Under the pieces are notes generated by a model. That model was not told where the DNA came from and did not search any database. It saw only the letters and a list, made by a program, of their open reading frames with translations. Of a DNA stretch of 64,000 nucleotides, positions 7,477-16,098 are shown in pieces. The position numbers and the translations under genes are program-made. Numbering within the stretch: the stretch's first letter is position 1; every line of letters starts with the position of its first letter. Source of the DNA: Anaerolineales bacterium (GTDB lineage Bacteria; Chloroflexota; Anaerolineae; Anaerolineales; Villigracilaceae); assembly GCA_026928255.1 (NCBI GenBank), contig JAIXKJ010000001.1, positions 186,001 to 250,000 of the forward strand. Direction: 5' to 3'.

Positions 7477-8493
7477 ATGATCCATTTTCTAATTGTGGGA
7501 GCGCTCGTGATTGTCGTCGCGTTGCTCACATATCTCGGTCTTGACCTGACCGGACTCGCGGACAAAATGAACCCCGTTACGGCGAGCGCGCAAGCGGTTT
7601 CCATTGACCACCTCTGGCATCTGGAAGTGATGGTGATGTGCTTCCTTTTCGGCTTGATTATGGTGCCGCTGTTTTACAGTTTGATCGTCTTTCGCCAGAA
7701 AAAAGGGGAGTTGAAAGACGGTCAATACGTTACCGGACACACCAACCTTGAAATCACTTGGACGGTTATTCCGCTCATCACGGTGCTGACCTTCGCCTAC
7801 TTAGGCGGGCGTTCGCTGAGCGACATCAACCGCATTGACCCAAACGCGCTGGTCATCAAAGTCCACGCGCAACAATTTACCTGGACGTTTGAATATCCCG
7901 AATACGGCGTTTTCACGACCGAACTGCACCTTCCCGTCAACCGTCAAGTTTTGCTTAAGATGGAATCAAAAGACGTAATTCACTCGTTCTGGGTGCCGGA
8001 ATTCCGCATCAAACAGGACGTTGTGCCGGGTCGCATTACCGAATATCGCATCACGCCGACGCTGGAAGGCAGCTACAAAGTCCGTTGCGCGGAATTGTGC
8101 GGCACGTCTCACGCTTATATGGAAAACCCAGTCATCGTTGCCTCTGCGGACAGTTACGCGACATGGCTTAACGATCAAGCGAAACTCGCGCAAGAGTCGC
8201 AAACCCCCGAAGGCAAAGGAAAACTTCTCGCCACGAAGAACGGTTGTATTGGCTGCCACTCTGTGGACGGAACGAAAATGACTGGACCCACTTGGTTTGG
8301 CTTATACGACGAAGATACAAAATTTGCCGACGGCACGGACGCGGTCGCCGACGACGCCTACATCAAAGAATCGATTCTCGACCCGAATGCGAAAATCGTC
8401 GCAGGCTTCCCTTCGCCGTCCATCATGCCTCCTTTCAAATTGACGGATGACGAAATCTCCGACATCATCGCGTATATCAAAACGCTGAAATAA
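7477..8493 (+). CDS. coxB: Cytochrome c oxidase subunit II with fused cytochrome c (caa3 type)
   Basis: 338 residues. Two N-terminal TM segments (about 3-25 and 48-70) are followed by the periplasmic cupredoxin domain with the CuA ligands: His in HSFWVPEFR (about 169) and the CAELCGTSHAYM block (about 206-217) supplying Cys, Cys, His and Met. A C-terminal class I cytochrome c domain carries the haem site CIGCH (about 259) and a candidate axial Met in SPSIMPPFKL (about 315-324). Such fusions accept electrons directly in caa3-type oxidases. It heads the cluster coxB-coxA-coxIV/III and is preceded by a leader with an attenuator-like hairpin. Confidence 0.95.
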   Translation: MIHFLIVGALVIVVALLTYLGLDLTGLADKMNPVTASAQAVSIDHLWHLEVMVMCFLFGLIMVPLFYSLIVFRQKKGELKDGQYVTGHTNLEITWTVIPLITVLTFAYLGGRSLSDINRIDPNALVIKVHAQQFTWTFEYPEYGVFTTELHLPVNRQVLLKMESKDVIHSFWVPEFRIKQDVVPGRITEYRITPTLEGSYKVRCAELCGTSHAYMENPVIVASADSYATWLNDQAKLAQESQTPEGKGKLLATKNGCIGCHSVDGTKMTGPTWFGLYDEDTKFADGTDAVADDAYIKESILDPNAKIVAGFPSPSIMPPFKLTDDEISDIIAYIKTLK

Positions 8494-8510
8494 ATAGCGA
8501 GGAATTATCT

Positions 8511-10583
8511 ATGAAAAATATCAATCCAGTATGGCGCGGCTTAATCAGTTTGATTGTTTTTGGCGCGCTGGGCTACGGAGTCGGGTTTGGAATCAGCGTT
8601 CTGGTTAACGGCGCGGCGAAAACGAGCCCGGCCGGACCGATTCCCTCCGTCTTCGCCCTCTTCTTCGGCTTCGCCGCGTTCTTCTTCGGCGTCATTGGCT
8701 ATCGCGGCGTAACGCGCGGTTTAACCTGGCAGGTGATTGGCACGCTCGTCGGCGCTTTTGTCGTCGTCGGCATTCGCGCCGCCATGGGCTTGTCCGCTTT
8801 TGACGGAAAAGGCTTCTTCCTTCCCGAAGGCGCTTGGGTGTTTGGCGGCTTAGTCGGCGCGATCAGTTTCATGTTTGGCGTCGGCGTGTTGAGCGATTGG
8901 GTCAAATGGGCGCGCGGCATCGAGACTCCCGAAGAACATCCGCAAGACGAAAGCGGCTGGAAGAAATTCTTCTCCGTTTCGCTCGACCACAAAGTCATCG
9001 GCATTCAATATGTCGTTACGGCGTTGTTGCTCATCAGCATTGGCGGCTTGTTCGCGTTGATCTTCCGCACCGAGTTGGCGGCGTCTCAATTGCAGTTTTT
9101 GACCGAAGGCTTGAATATTTTCAGCCAAAACGGCTTGCAACTTTTTAATACGCTTATTTCCTTGCACGGCATGATTATGATCGTATCCATCTTGCTGGGC
9201 ATTGCGGGCATCACCAACTACGTCATTCCGCTGTTGATTGGCGCACAAGACATGGCCTTTCCGCGTTTGAACGCCTTCTCTTTTTGGATCGCCGTGCCTG
9301 CCGTGGTGCTGTTGCTTTCGAGCCTTGTTCTCGGCGGCTTTGACACAGGCTGGACGGGCTACCCGCCGCTGTCCACGCTGGCGCCGGTCGGCATGCAGAT
9401 GTTCTTTCTCGGCGTGTTCGTCGCCGGCTGGTCGTCTATTTTGGGCGCGATCAACCTAATCACCACCGTTGTGCGAATGCGCGCCAAAGGCATGACGGCT
9501 TGGCGCATGCCGATTTTGATTTGGTCTTCCATCGCCGCCTCGTTGATTACCCTGACCGCCACGCAATTCATCGGCTTGTCCTTCCAAATGGTCATGTTCC
9601 AACGCCTCTTCGGCATGGGCTTTTACGACGCGGCAAAAGGCGGCAACCCGATTCTCTTCCAGCACCTTTTCTGGTTCTACTCGCACCCCGTCGTTTATGT
9701 GTTCGTCTTGCCCGGCTTGGGCATCATCTCCGAACTGTTGCCGGTCTTTTCGCGCAAGCCGCTTTTCGGTTATCGCTGGGTCGCCATGTCCTCGCTCGGA
9801 ATTGCGATGGTCGGCTATATCGTTTGGGCGCACCACATGTTCGCTTCGGGCATGAACGAATATTTGCGTATTCCGTTCATGTACAGCACCTTGCTCGTCT
9901 CCGTGCCGACGGGCGTGAAATTCTTCTCGTGGGTCGCCACCATGTGGCGCGGAAAAATTTCCACGCCGACGCCCATGCTCTTCGTCTTAGGCGCGATTAT
10001 GGTCTTCTTCATCGGCGGCTTGACCGGCCCGATGAACGCCACCGTCTCCACCGACTTATTCTTGCACGACACCTACGTCATCGTCGGACACTTCCACGAC
10101 ACCATCTTCGGCGGCTTCGTCTTCCCCTTCTTCGCCGCGCTTTATTACTGGTTCCCCAAAGCCACCGGGCGGCGGATGAACGAAACGCTCGGCAAAATCC
10201 ACTTCTATTTGATGACGCCCTCGTTCTTCGTTTTGACTTTCGGCATGATGTATGCCGGCTTCTTGGGCATGCGCCGCCGCATCGCGGATTATGACCCCGA
10301 ACTGCACCTCGACGGAATTCACTTGGTAACCACCATTGCGGGTTATCTCGTCGCAATCTCCGTCATCGTCTTCATCTTCAACTTCTTTTACAGCATCAAG
10401 CATGGAGAAAAGGCGGAAGGAAACGTCTGGAATTCGCGCTCGCCCGAATGGCAAGTCCCTTCGCCCATGCCCGTTCACAACTACGACAAATCCTTTGAAG
10501 TCATCGGCGAACCGTACGACTACGGCTCGGGCGATAATGGATACGTCAAATTCATAGACGAACCCGCGTCGAACGCGCATTAA
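8511..10583 (+). CDS. coxA: Cytochrome c oxidase subunit I (A2-type), N-terminally extended
   Basis: 690 residues, against about 530-570 for a plain subunit I. The catalytic core has His219 (low-spin haem ligand in SLHGMIMI), His392 and Tyr396 in YSHPVVY (CuB ligand and cross-linked Tyr), His441-His442 in WAHHMF (CuB) and His527/His529 in GHFHD (haem ligands). The YSHP signature in place of a helix-VI glutamate marks the A2 subfamily of proton-pumping oxidases. The first 130 or so residues add about four TM segments that are not part of the usual core and are of unknown role. Located in the inner membrane, cotranscribed with coxB, 17 bases downstream of it. Confidence 0.95.
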   Translation: MKNINPVWRGLISLIVFGALGYGVGFGISVLVNGAAKTSPAGPIPSVFALFFGFAAFFFGVIGYRGVTRGLTWQVIGTLVGAFVVVGIRAAMGLSAFDGKGFFLPEGAWVFGGLVGAISFMFGVGVLSDWVKWARGIETPEEHPQDESGWKKFFSVSLDHKVIGIQYVVTALLLISIGGLFALIFRTELAASQLQFLTEGLNIFSQNGLQLFNTLISLHGMIMIVSILLGIAGITNYVIPLLIGAQDMAFPRLNAFSFWIAVPAVVLLLSSLVLGGFDTGWTGYPPLSTLAPVGMQMFFLGVFVAGWSSILGAINLITTVVRMRAKGMTAWRMPILIWSSIAASLITLTATQFIGLSFQMVMFQRLFGMGFYDAAKGGNPILFQHLFWFYSHPVVYVFVLPGLGIISELLPVFSRKPLFGYRWVAMSSLGIAMVGYIVWAHHMFASGMNEYLRIPFMYSTLLVSVPTGVKFFSWVATMWRGKISTPTPMLFVLGAIMVFFIGGLTGPMNATVSTDLFLHDTYVIVGHFHDTIFGGFVFPFFAALYYWFPKATGRRMNETLGKIHFYLMTPSFFVLTFGMMYAGFLGMRRRIADYDPELHLDGIHLVTTIAGYLVAISVIVFIFNFFYSIKHGEKAEGNVWNSRSPEWQVPSPMPVHNYDKSFEVIGEPYDYGSGDNGYVKFIDEPASNAH

Positions 10584-10605
10584 TCACAGGCGAGGAGAAT
10601 ATTAA

Positions 10606-11394
10606 ATGGCACACACACAAGATAAATCGTCCGCGCTGAGTCAAGGCGTTATCATCTTCGTCTACTTGGCGGTTCTGACGATCATCGAATATTTTGTCGC
10701 GCTCACGTTTGACGCGACTGGCTTGTTAATCGTCATCGCGATTATTAAAGCCGCTTTGGTCATGTACTACTACATGCACGTTTACAAATTGAACTCCGAC
10801 GAAGGCGCGGATAATCGCAATTCCTACGCTTACAAAGCCGCCACCGACAGACTCGGACTTTGGCTCTTCCTGCTTTCGGACACCTTCGTCTTTGCTGGAT
10901 TAATGGTCTCGCGCATGAATCTGCTCGGGCTGACTCGTCCGCACCTGAATCAAGCGTTAGGCTTGTTCGTAACGGCGGTTTTGCTGGTTTCGTCTTTCTT
11001 TATGAATCGCGGCGAAACGGCGATGAAATTCGGCGACGTAAAAGGCTTTATGAAGAACACCGCCGTTACCTTCGTTCTCGGCTTGGCGTTCTTGCTCGGC
11101 GTCGTCTTCGTCGAATGGCGCATGGCGGCGGCGGAAGGATTAACCGCGTCGTTCGGCAACCCGGCGACAGGTCCGGTGGGCGGCGTGTTTTATCTGATGA
11201 CCGGCATGCACGCCTTTCACGTCCTGACGGGCTTAATCTTCCTCGCCGTCGTCTGGAACAACGCGCGCAAAGGAATCTACACGGCGGAGAAACATTGGGG
11301 CGTAGAAGCCGCCACCGTGTATTGGCACTTCGTAGATTTGGTTTGGATTTTCTTCTATCCAGCCTTGTACTTGATCGGCAAAGTTGTACAATGA
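10606..11394 (+). CDS. Cytochrome c oxidase subunit IV-III fusion
   Basis: 262 residues. The N-terminal part (about 1-65) has the two-helix pattern of the small bacterial subunit IV (CtaF/CyoD-like: LTIIEYFVALTF then IAIIKAALVMYYYMHVYKL). From about residue 80 the sequence is subunit III (CtaE): LGLWLFLLSDTFVFAGLM, the GMHAFHVLTGLIFL block (about 207-220), and the terminal YWHFVDLVWIFFYPALY motif. Usually these are two genes in the order III then IV; here they are fused in the opposite order. A GCGAGGAG ribosome site precedes the ATG and a strong terminator follows. Confidence 0.9.
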   Translation: MAHTQDKSSALSQGVIIFVYLAVLTIIEYFVALTFDATGLLIVIAIIKAALVMYYYMHVYKLNSDEGADNRNSYAYKAATDRLGLWLFLLSDTFVFAGLMVSRMNLLGLTRPHLNQALGLFVTAVLLVSSFFMNRGETAMKFGDVKGFMKNTAVTFVLGLAFLLGVVFVEWRMAAAEGLTASFGNPATGPVGGVFYLMTGMHAFHVLTGLIFLAVVWNNARKGIYTAEKHWGVEAATVYWHFVDLVWIFFYPALYLIGKVVQ

Positions 11395-11404
11395 AATAAA
11401 CGCT

Positions 11405-11432
11405 CCGCCGCCGACAAGGCGGCGGTTTTTTT
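11405..11432 (+). terminator. Intrinsic terminator after the oxidase structural genes
   Basis: CCGCCGCC (11405-11412), a 5-base loop, GGCGGCGG (11418-11425) and seven T residues. It separates the coxBA-IV/III transcript from the downstream assembly genes, although partial read-through is likely as no strong promoter is evident before 11450. Confidence 0.85.
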
Positions 11433-11449
11433 CAAATTAAAGGTGAGAC

Positions 11450-12061
11450 GTGGATAAGAAACTATTTTGGATCGGCAACGGAATTCTTCTCGTTTTAATC
11501 GTCGCCGTTACGCTGACTATACTGCTGAACAAACCGCCCTCTTTTCGCGGGACGTTGTACGGCGAGCCGCTGCCGCCCGCGCCTGAATTTACGCTGACCA
11601 AAGCGGACGGCGCGACCTTCCGCATGAGCGACCAGCGCGGAAAAATCGTCATGCTCTTTTTTGGTTACACCTCCTGCCCCGACGTTTGCCCGACCACGCT
11701 GGCGGAGTTAAAACAAGTCGTGGACAAACTCGGCGAAGACGGCGAGCGCGTGCAAGTTGTCTTCGTCTCTGTGGACCCGAAGCGCGACACGCCCGAACGC
11801 ATTCAAGCCTACGCCGCGCAATTCAACCCGACCTTTCTCGGCTTAAGCGGCACGATGGACGAACTCTCGCCAATTTGGAGCGAGTATTCCATTTGGCGCG
11901 AAGAAGCGGAAAGCGACTCGGCGGCGGGGACAATCGTCAACCACACGGCGCGGCTGTTTTTGATTGACCCGCAAGGCAACCTGCGCCTCTCCTACGTTTA
12001 CGGCGCGCCGCTGGACGACATCGTCCACGACGCGAAATTGGTGTTAAAGCAAAAGCCATGA
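11450..12061 (+). CDS. SCO1/SenC family copper chaperone for oxidase assembly
   Basis: 203 residues starting at GTG 11450 with AAAGGTGAG upstream. One N-terminal TM anchor (about 4-24) and a thioredoxin-fold domain with the copper-binding TSCPDVCPTTLAEL (CxxxC, about residues 75-88) and a distal His in IVNHTARLFLI (about 166). SCO proteins deliver copper to the CuA site of subunit II in the periplasm, consistent with its position directly after the oxidase genes. The stop overlaps the next start by 4 bases. Confidence 0.93.
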   Translation: MDKKLFWIGNGILLVLIVAVTLTILLNKPPSFRGTLYGEPLPPAPEFTLTKADGATFRMSDQRGKIVMLFFGYTSCPDVCPTTLAELKQVVDKLGEDGERVQVVFVSVDPKRDTPERIQAYAAQFNPTFLGLSGTMDELSPIWSEYSIWREEAESDSAAGTIVNHTARLFLIDPQGNLRLSYVYGAPLDDIVHDAKLVLKQKP

Positions 12062-12561
12062 ACTATTCGTTTAAGCGCGTTCTCGCCGCCTTCGCCTTGG
12101 GGATGATTTTGGCGGCGCTCTTCACCGAAATTTCGTTTTTCTTTTTGAAAAAAGAAAACCGCCCGCCGAGCGTGATTGAATTAATCATCCCCGCAGGCAC
12201 GGCGGATTTAATTCGCGCGGGCGAAACGCCGCCCGAAATTCCTAACGATTTGCGCTTCGTCGTCGGCGACACGCTGAAAGTGATCAACCGCGACGACGAG
12301 AATCACCAATTAGGTCCGCTGTGGATTCCGGCAAATTCGTCCGCCACGCAAAAAATGGAAACCGAAGAAAACCTCATCGTCGAATGCACCTTCCAACCGG
12401 GCAGTTACATGGGCTTCACCGTGCAAGAGCCGGTTACTTGGCGCACGCGCCTTTCGGGCATGTTTTACGCGGGCTTTCCGATGGGAACAATCTTCGCCGT
12501 GTATAGCGGCTTAATCGGCGGCGAAAAAAAGAAGAAGAAAACGGATGAATCTATTTCGTAA
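12058..12561 (+). CDS. Membrane-anchored cupredoxin-like protein
   Basis: 167 residues with an N-terminal TM helix (about 8-28), a beta-rich domain and a possible second hydrophobic segment near the C-terminus (about 135-155), ending in a lysine run. The domain resembles a cupredoxin: His in DDENHQLGPLWIP (about 82) and the Cys-x(6-7)-Met arrangement in ECTFQPGSYMGF (about 109-120). The His normally found between Cys and Met in a blue-copper site is replaced, so the site would be atypical. It overlaps SCO by 4 bases and SURF1 by 17 bases; context suggests a role in oxidase copper assembly. I do not recognise a named family. Confidence 0.6.
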   Translation: MNYSFKRVLAAFALGMILAALFTEISFFFLKKENRPPSVIELIIPAGTADLIRAGETPPEIPNDLRFVVGDTLKVINRDDENHQLGPLWIPANSSATQKMETEENLIVECTFQPGSYMGFTVQEPVTWRTRLSGMFYAGFPMGTIFAVYSGLIGGEKKKKKTDESIS

Positions 12562-13285
12562 AATGTTTTCCAAATCGTGGGCGCTGACTACGATTTTGGT
12601 CGTTTTGGGTTCGGCGTTTTGCGTTCGCTTGGGCGTTTGGCAATTGGATCGGCTCGAACAGCGCCGCGCTTTCAATCGGCAAGTCGAAACCATGAGCGCC
12701 GCCGCGCCGCTTAATTTGAACGAAGACGTTCCTGCCGACCTTGACTCGATGCAATGGCGAGAAGTGGTCGTCGTCGGCAAATATGATTTTGAGAATCAAA
12801 TCGTTTTGCGGAATCAATACGACGAAGGACGACTCGGCTATCATCTCATTACGCCGCTGCTCTTTGACGGGGAAGCGGTTCTTATCAATCGCGGCTGGAT
12901 TCCCGCCGACAGTTCGTCCTCCGCGCCAAAAGATTGGAGCGCGTACGACGAAGCGGGCGAAGTCCGCGTGGCGGGGCGGATTCTGCTTGGGCGAAGCAAG
13001 CCCGCATTCGGCGGAATCGCCGACGCGCCGCCTGCGGACGGGTCAAAACTTAAGGCGTGGAATAATCTCGATTTGCAAATGATTTCCGCGCAAATGCCTT
13101 ATCCCATCCTCGACGTGTTCATTCAAGCCGACCCGTCTTCCAATCATGCTCAACCGCCGATTCCTTATGAACCCGAACTAGATTTGACGGAAGGCTCGCA
13201 TTTCGGTTATGCTTTGCAATGGTTTGCGTTTGCGATCATTTTATTCGTAGGCTATCCCTTTTACTTAAGGAAACAGGAACGATGA
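12545..13285 (+). CDS. SURF1 family oxidase assembly protein
   Basis: 246 residues with the SURF1 topology: an N-terminal TM (about 11-29), a large periplasmic domain and a C-terminal TM (about 221-239). Diagnostic stretches are RLGVWQLDRLEQRRAFN (about 28-44) and INRGWIPAD (about 115-123), and HFGYALQWFAFAIILFVGYPFY near the end (about 218-239). SURF1 assists haem a insertion into subunit I. Its stop overlaps the next start (ATGA), continuing the tightly packed assembly operon. Confidence 0.9.
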   Translation: MNLFRKMFSKSWALTTILVVLGSAFCVRLGVWQLDRLEQRRAFNRQVETMSAAAPLNLNEDVPADLDSMQWREVVVVGKYDFENQIVLRNQYDEGRLGYHLITPLLFDGEAVLINRGWIPADSSSSAPKDWSAYDEAGEVRVAGRILLGRSKPAFGGIADAPPADGSKLKAWNNLDLQMISAQMPYPILDVFIQADPSSNHAQPPIPYEPELDLTEGSHFGYALQWFAFAIILFVGYPFYLRKQER

Positions 13286-14598
13286 AATATTCTTTGAAAA
13301 CTTCTTTTGCGCGATACGCCGTTTTGTTGGTTGTCGCCGTCTTTGCGTTGACCGTCGTCGGGCGTTTCGTAACGACAACGGGCGCGGCGCAGATTTGTAA
13401 AAGCTTCTCGTCGTGTTTAGACGCCGCTCCGCTCGGCTATTTGAAGTTGACGCATTACGCGCTGGCGGGCTTGGCGGCAATTGCGATGTTCGTCGTTTGG
13501 CGCAAAGCCTGGCGCGAACAACGCCATAACATGACGCTCCTTCCGCTGACCGCCGTAACGGGCATGTTGTTCGCCGGGCAGGCGTTGATCGGCGTGTTGC
13601 AAGCCTCGCGCGCGCTGGAAACGCACCTCGTTATTTTGCACGGCTTGACGGCGGTCGCGCTTTGGATTTCGCTGGCGGCGCTGGTTCTGGTCGCTTCCAC
13701 GCTGAAAGAAGACGGCGTCGCAGATTACGAATACGGCGTAGGACAGCGAATTAAAGATTTTTACATTTTGACCAAACCGTTAATTGTGCTTTTGCTTTTG
13801 GTAACCGCTTACGGCGGCTTAGTGGCGGGCAGCAAAGCCTGGCCCTCCGCCTCGCTTACCTTTTGGGTGATTCTTGGCGGCGCGTTGGCGGCTTCCGGTT
13901 CGGGCGCGTTGAATCAATACATTGACCGCGAGTTGGACAAAAGCATGCAACGCACTTCCAAACGTCCGCTGGCGGACGGACGCTTAACTTCCGCCGAAGG
14001 CTTGGCGTTCGGCTTGGCGCTTTGCTTGGCTAGTTATTACGTCATGGCTGGCTTTACCAATTTTTTGGCGGCGCTGCTTTCGCTGGCGGGAATTTTTTAT
14101 TACGTTTTCTTTTACAGCGTGTGGCTGAAAAAAGCCACCGTGCAAAATATCGTGGTTGGCGGCGGCGCGGGCGCAATTCCGCCAATGGTCGGCTGGGCGG
14201 CGGCGACTGGCAACCTCAACCTGACGGCTTGGCTGTTATTCGCCATCATCTTCTTTTGGACTCCGCCGCATTTTTGGGCGCTGGCGATTGTCCGCAAGAA
14301 GGATTACGAGCGGGCGGTCGTGCCGATGTTGCCGGTCATCGTCGGCGAAGAGAAGACGCGCCAGCAGATTTGGATTTATACGATTGAGCTTGTCGTCGTT
14401 ACGTTGCTGCTTCCGCTCTTCAAACTGGCGGGGACGATTTACCTTGTCTCTGCCGTTTTGCTGGGCGCGTGGATGCTGTACGGCGCGTGGCGCGTGTTGA
14501 AGGTCGGCGGAAATAAAACCGCGTGGACGCTCTACCGCTGGTCGAGCATGTACCTGATGTTTATCTTCCTCGCCATTGTGGTTGACGCGGTGGCGTGA
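13282..14598 (+). CDS. Half-CtaA (haem A synthase-like) fused to CtaB protohaem IX farnesyltransferase
   Basis: 438 residues from the ATG at 13282, chosen because it overlaps the SURF1 stop as ATGA. The C-terminal part (about 165-438) is CtaB, which farnesylates haem b to haem o: the prenyl-diphosphate motif NQYIDRELDKSMQRTSKRPL is at about 213-232 and the second conserved region around YDVFFYS-like helices and KKDYERAVVPML follows. The N-terminal part (about 1-145) has four TM helices with a Cys pair (CKSFSSC, about 40-46), LTHYALAGL (about 57-65) and an LHGLTAVALW segment that resemble one four-helix half of CtaA/COX15. A full CtaA is not in the window. Whether the half domain catalyses haem o oxidation alone is unknown. 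Confidence 0.85.
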   Translation: MKYSLKTSFARYAVLLVVAVFALTVVGRFVTTTGAAQICKSFSSCLDAAPLGYLKLTHYALAGLAAIAMFVVWRKAWREQRHNMTLLPLTAVTGMLFAGQALIGVLQASRALETHLVILHGLTAVALWISLAALVLVASTLKEDGVADYEYGVGQRIKDFYILTKPLIVLLLLVTAYGGLVAGSKAWPSASLTFWVILGGALAASGSGALNQYIDRELDKSMQRTSKRPLADGRLTSAEGLAFGLALCLASYYVMAGFTNFLAALLSLAGIFYYVFFYSVWLKKATVQNIVVGGGAGAIPPMVGWAAATGNLNLTAWLLFAIIFFWTPPHFWALAIVRKKDYERAVVPMLPVIVGEEKTRQQIWIYTIELVVVTLLLPLFKLAGTIYLVSAVLLGAWMLYGAWRVLKVGGNKTAWTLYRWSSMYLMFIFLAIVVDAVA

Positions 14599-14603
14599 AA
14601 ATT

Positions 14604-14630
14604 AATCCCGAAGGCGACTTCGGGATTTTT
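14604..14630 (+). terminator. Intrinsic terminator, possibly bidirectional
   Basis: AATCCCGAAG, loop GCGA, CTTCGGGATT, then a T-rich tail, in the 36-base space between the convergent ctaB fusion and the minus-strand glycosyltransferase. The symmetrical stem with flanking A/T on both sides could stop both transcripts. Confidence 0.8.
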
Positions 14631-14634
14631 ATTT

Positions 14635-16098
14635 TTAAGGAAGGTACAAATATAATCTGAGGTCGCCCCACGCCTCTGCGCCCTCAAGGTTGAAGTTGCT
14701 TTCGAGATAGTCTAACTGCGGTTGCGGTCTTTTGGCTTCGGCGTATTCGTCGAGGGATTGTTGGTAGATAATGAACCAAACGCGGCGGGCGGACGAGGCG
14801 GCGGATTCAACGTCCGCGTAGGCGGTTGCGCCGAGGATTTTTTGCGTGGCGGGGGAGAGGGTGTCCACGCCGCTGTTGGGCGAGTCGAGGATGAAGCCTT
14901 GCGGAAGGTCGGGCGCGTAATAGAGCGCGGGCAGGTAGGATAACTTCGAGGAGTGGACGATGAGGTCGCCCTCTTGCGCGCGGGTTTGCAGGCTTTGCGT
15001 CAGCGCGGGCGGGAGGTAAGGAAAGCCCGCGTAGGTAATATGTTGAAAAATCCCCATGCCCACCGAGAGCAGGATCAACGCGAAACTGAAGATTTGCACG
15101 GGGCGCGGAAGTTGCGTTTGCGTCAACGCCCACGCCAGCCAGACGCAGAACATGACGTGTGCGGGGAGCAGCGCGCGCTCGATATAAATCGGCGTGAATT
15201 GCGAGATTGCCCAAAGTAACAATGGAGGCGCGAAGGCGAGATAGGCTGTCCATGCGCCGTTGGAAGCGCTGACGTCTTTTTGTTTGCAGGCGCGGTAAGT
15301 TTGAAAGGCGGCGAGAGCAACCGTCAGCGCGGAGAACAGAAGACCGAAAATTAAGGCGGTGTTGGGCAAGGGCAAATTGGAGAGATAGATTAATAGCAGC
15401 GTGAAGATTTTTTCCGCGCCGGGTTTTTCCACCCAAAAATTTCCCGTCGCTTTGGCAATTTGCGCGGGGAGTTGAATCAGCCAGGGGGCGTAAAGGATGA
15501 GGGCGGCGAGTCCCGCCAAAGTCAGGTTGCGAAGCGTTTTCCAGTCGCGTTGAAAGAGCGGCGTCAGCGCCAGCGGCATCAAATAAATTGCCGCCAAATT
15601 GTGGGTGTACTGCGCGAGCGCGGCGGCGACAGCGAATAAAACCCAGCGGCGTTTGATGTAGGCGAGCGTGGCGAGCGCCAGCCAAAAGGCGAGCGCGGCG
15701 TACATGCGGACTTCGACGCCGTAGTGAACTTGGAAGGGCAGGGCGGCGGCGAGCGCGGCGGCGACGGCGGCGGTGCGCGAGTTGAAGAGGCGCGCTGCGA
15801 TAAAGTAAACGCAGACGACGACGCCCAACGAAAAGAGGATAGATAAAAGGCGAACGGAAGGCAGCGATGTTCCGAAGGTTTTTGTCCACGCCCAGAGCGC
15901 GAAGTAGTAGGCGGGCGGATGTTCTTCGGCGGCGGAGGAGTCGGCGTCGGCGGCGAGCGTGCCGTGCAGGATGGCGGCGGGTCCTTTTTCGGAGAGCAGA
16001 ATCGAGAAGGCTTCGTCGTACCAAATGGCGCGGGATTGAATCCCAATCAGGCGTAAGGCAAGGGCGGCGAGGAGAATTAACAGCAGGCGTTTGTTCAT
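14635..16098 (-). CDS. GT39-like (PMT/ArnT-type) membrane glycosyltransferase
   Basis: 487 residues with about 11-12 hydrophobic helices. The first extramembrane loop has the GT-C signature of family 39: IWYDEAFS (about residues 26-33), and EEHPPAYYFALWAW (about 58-71). Family members transfer sugars from polyprenyl-phosphate donors to protein or lipid on the outer face of the membrane; the acceptor is not predictable. It overlaps the next upstream gene by 4 bases, forming a three-gene unit with a second GT-C-like protein and a dolichol-phosphate sugar synthase-like GT2. Confidence 0.8.
   Translation of the reverse strand: MNKRLLLILLAALALRLIGIQSRAIWYDEAFSILLSEKGPAAILHGTLAADADSSAAEEHPPAYYFALWAWTKTFGTSLPSVRLLSILFSLGVVVCVYFIAARLFNSRTAAVAAALAAALPFQVHYGVEVRMYAALAFWLALATLAYIKRRWVLFAVAAALAQYTHNLAAIYLMPLALTPLFQRDWKTLRNLTLAGLAALILYAPWLIQLPAQIAKATGNFWVEKPGAEKIFTLLLIYLSNLPLPNTALIFGLLFSALTVALAAFQTYRACKQKDVSASNGAWTAYLAFAPPLLLWAISQFTPIYIERALLPAHVMFCVWLAWALTQTQLPRPVQIFSFALILLSVGMGIFQHITYAGFPYLPPALTQSLQTRAQEGDLIVHSSKLSYLPALYYAPDLPQGFILDSPNSGVDTLSPATQKILGATAYADVESAASSARRVWFIIYQQSLDEYAEAKRPQPQLDYLESNFNLEGAEAWGDLRLYLYLP

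Noticed and set aside
9500..10294. A 264-codon open frame inside coxA in another frame
   Set aside because: It is rich in Arg, His and Leu with no family features, and fully covered by the conserved subunit I gene; a shadow of biased codon use, as are the similar long frames at 889-1602, 14807-16024 and 56355-57218.
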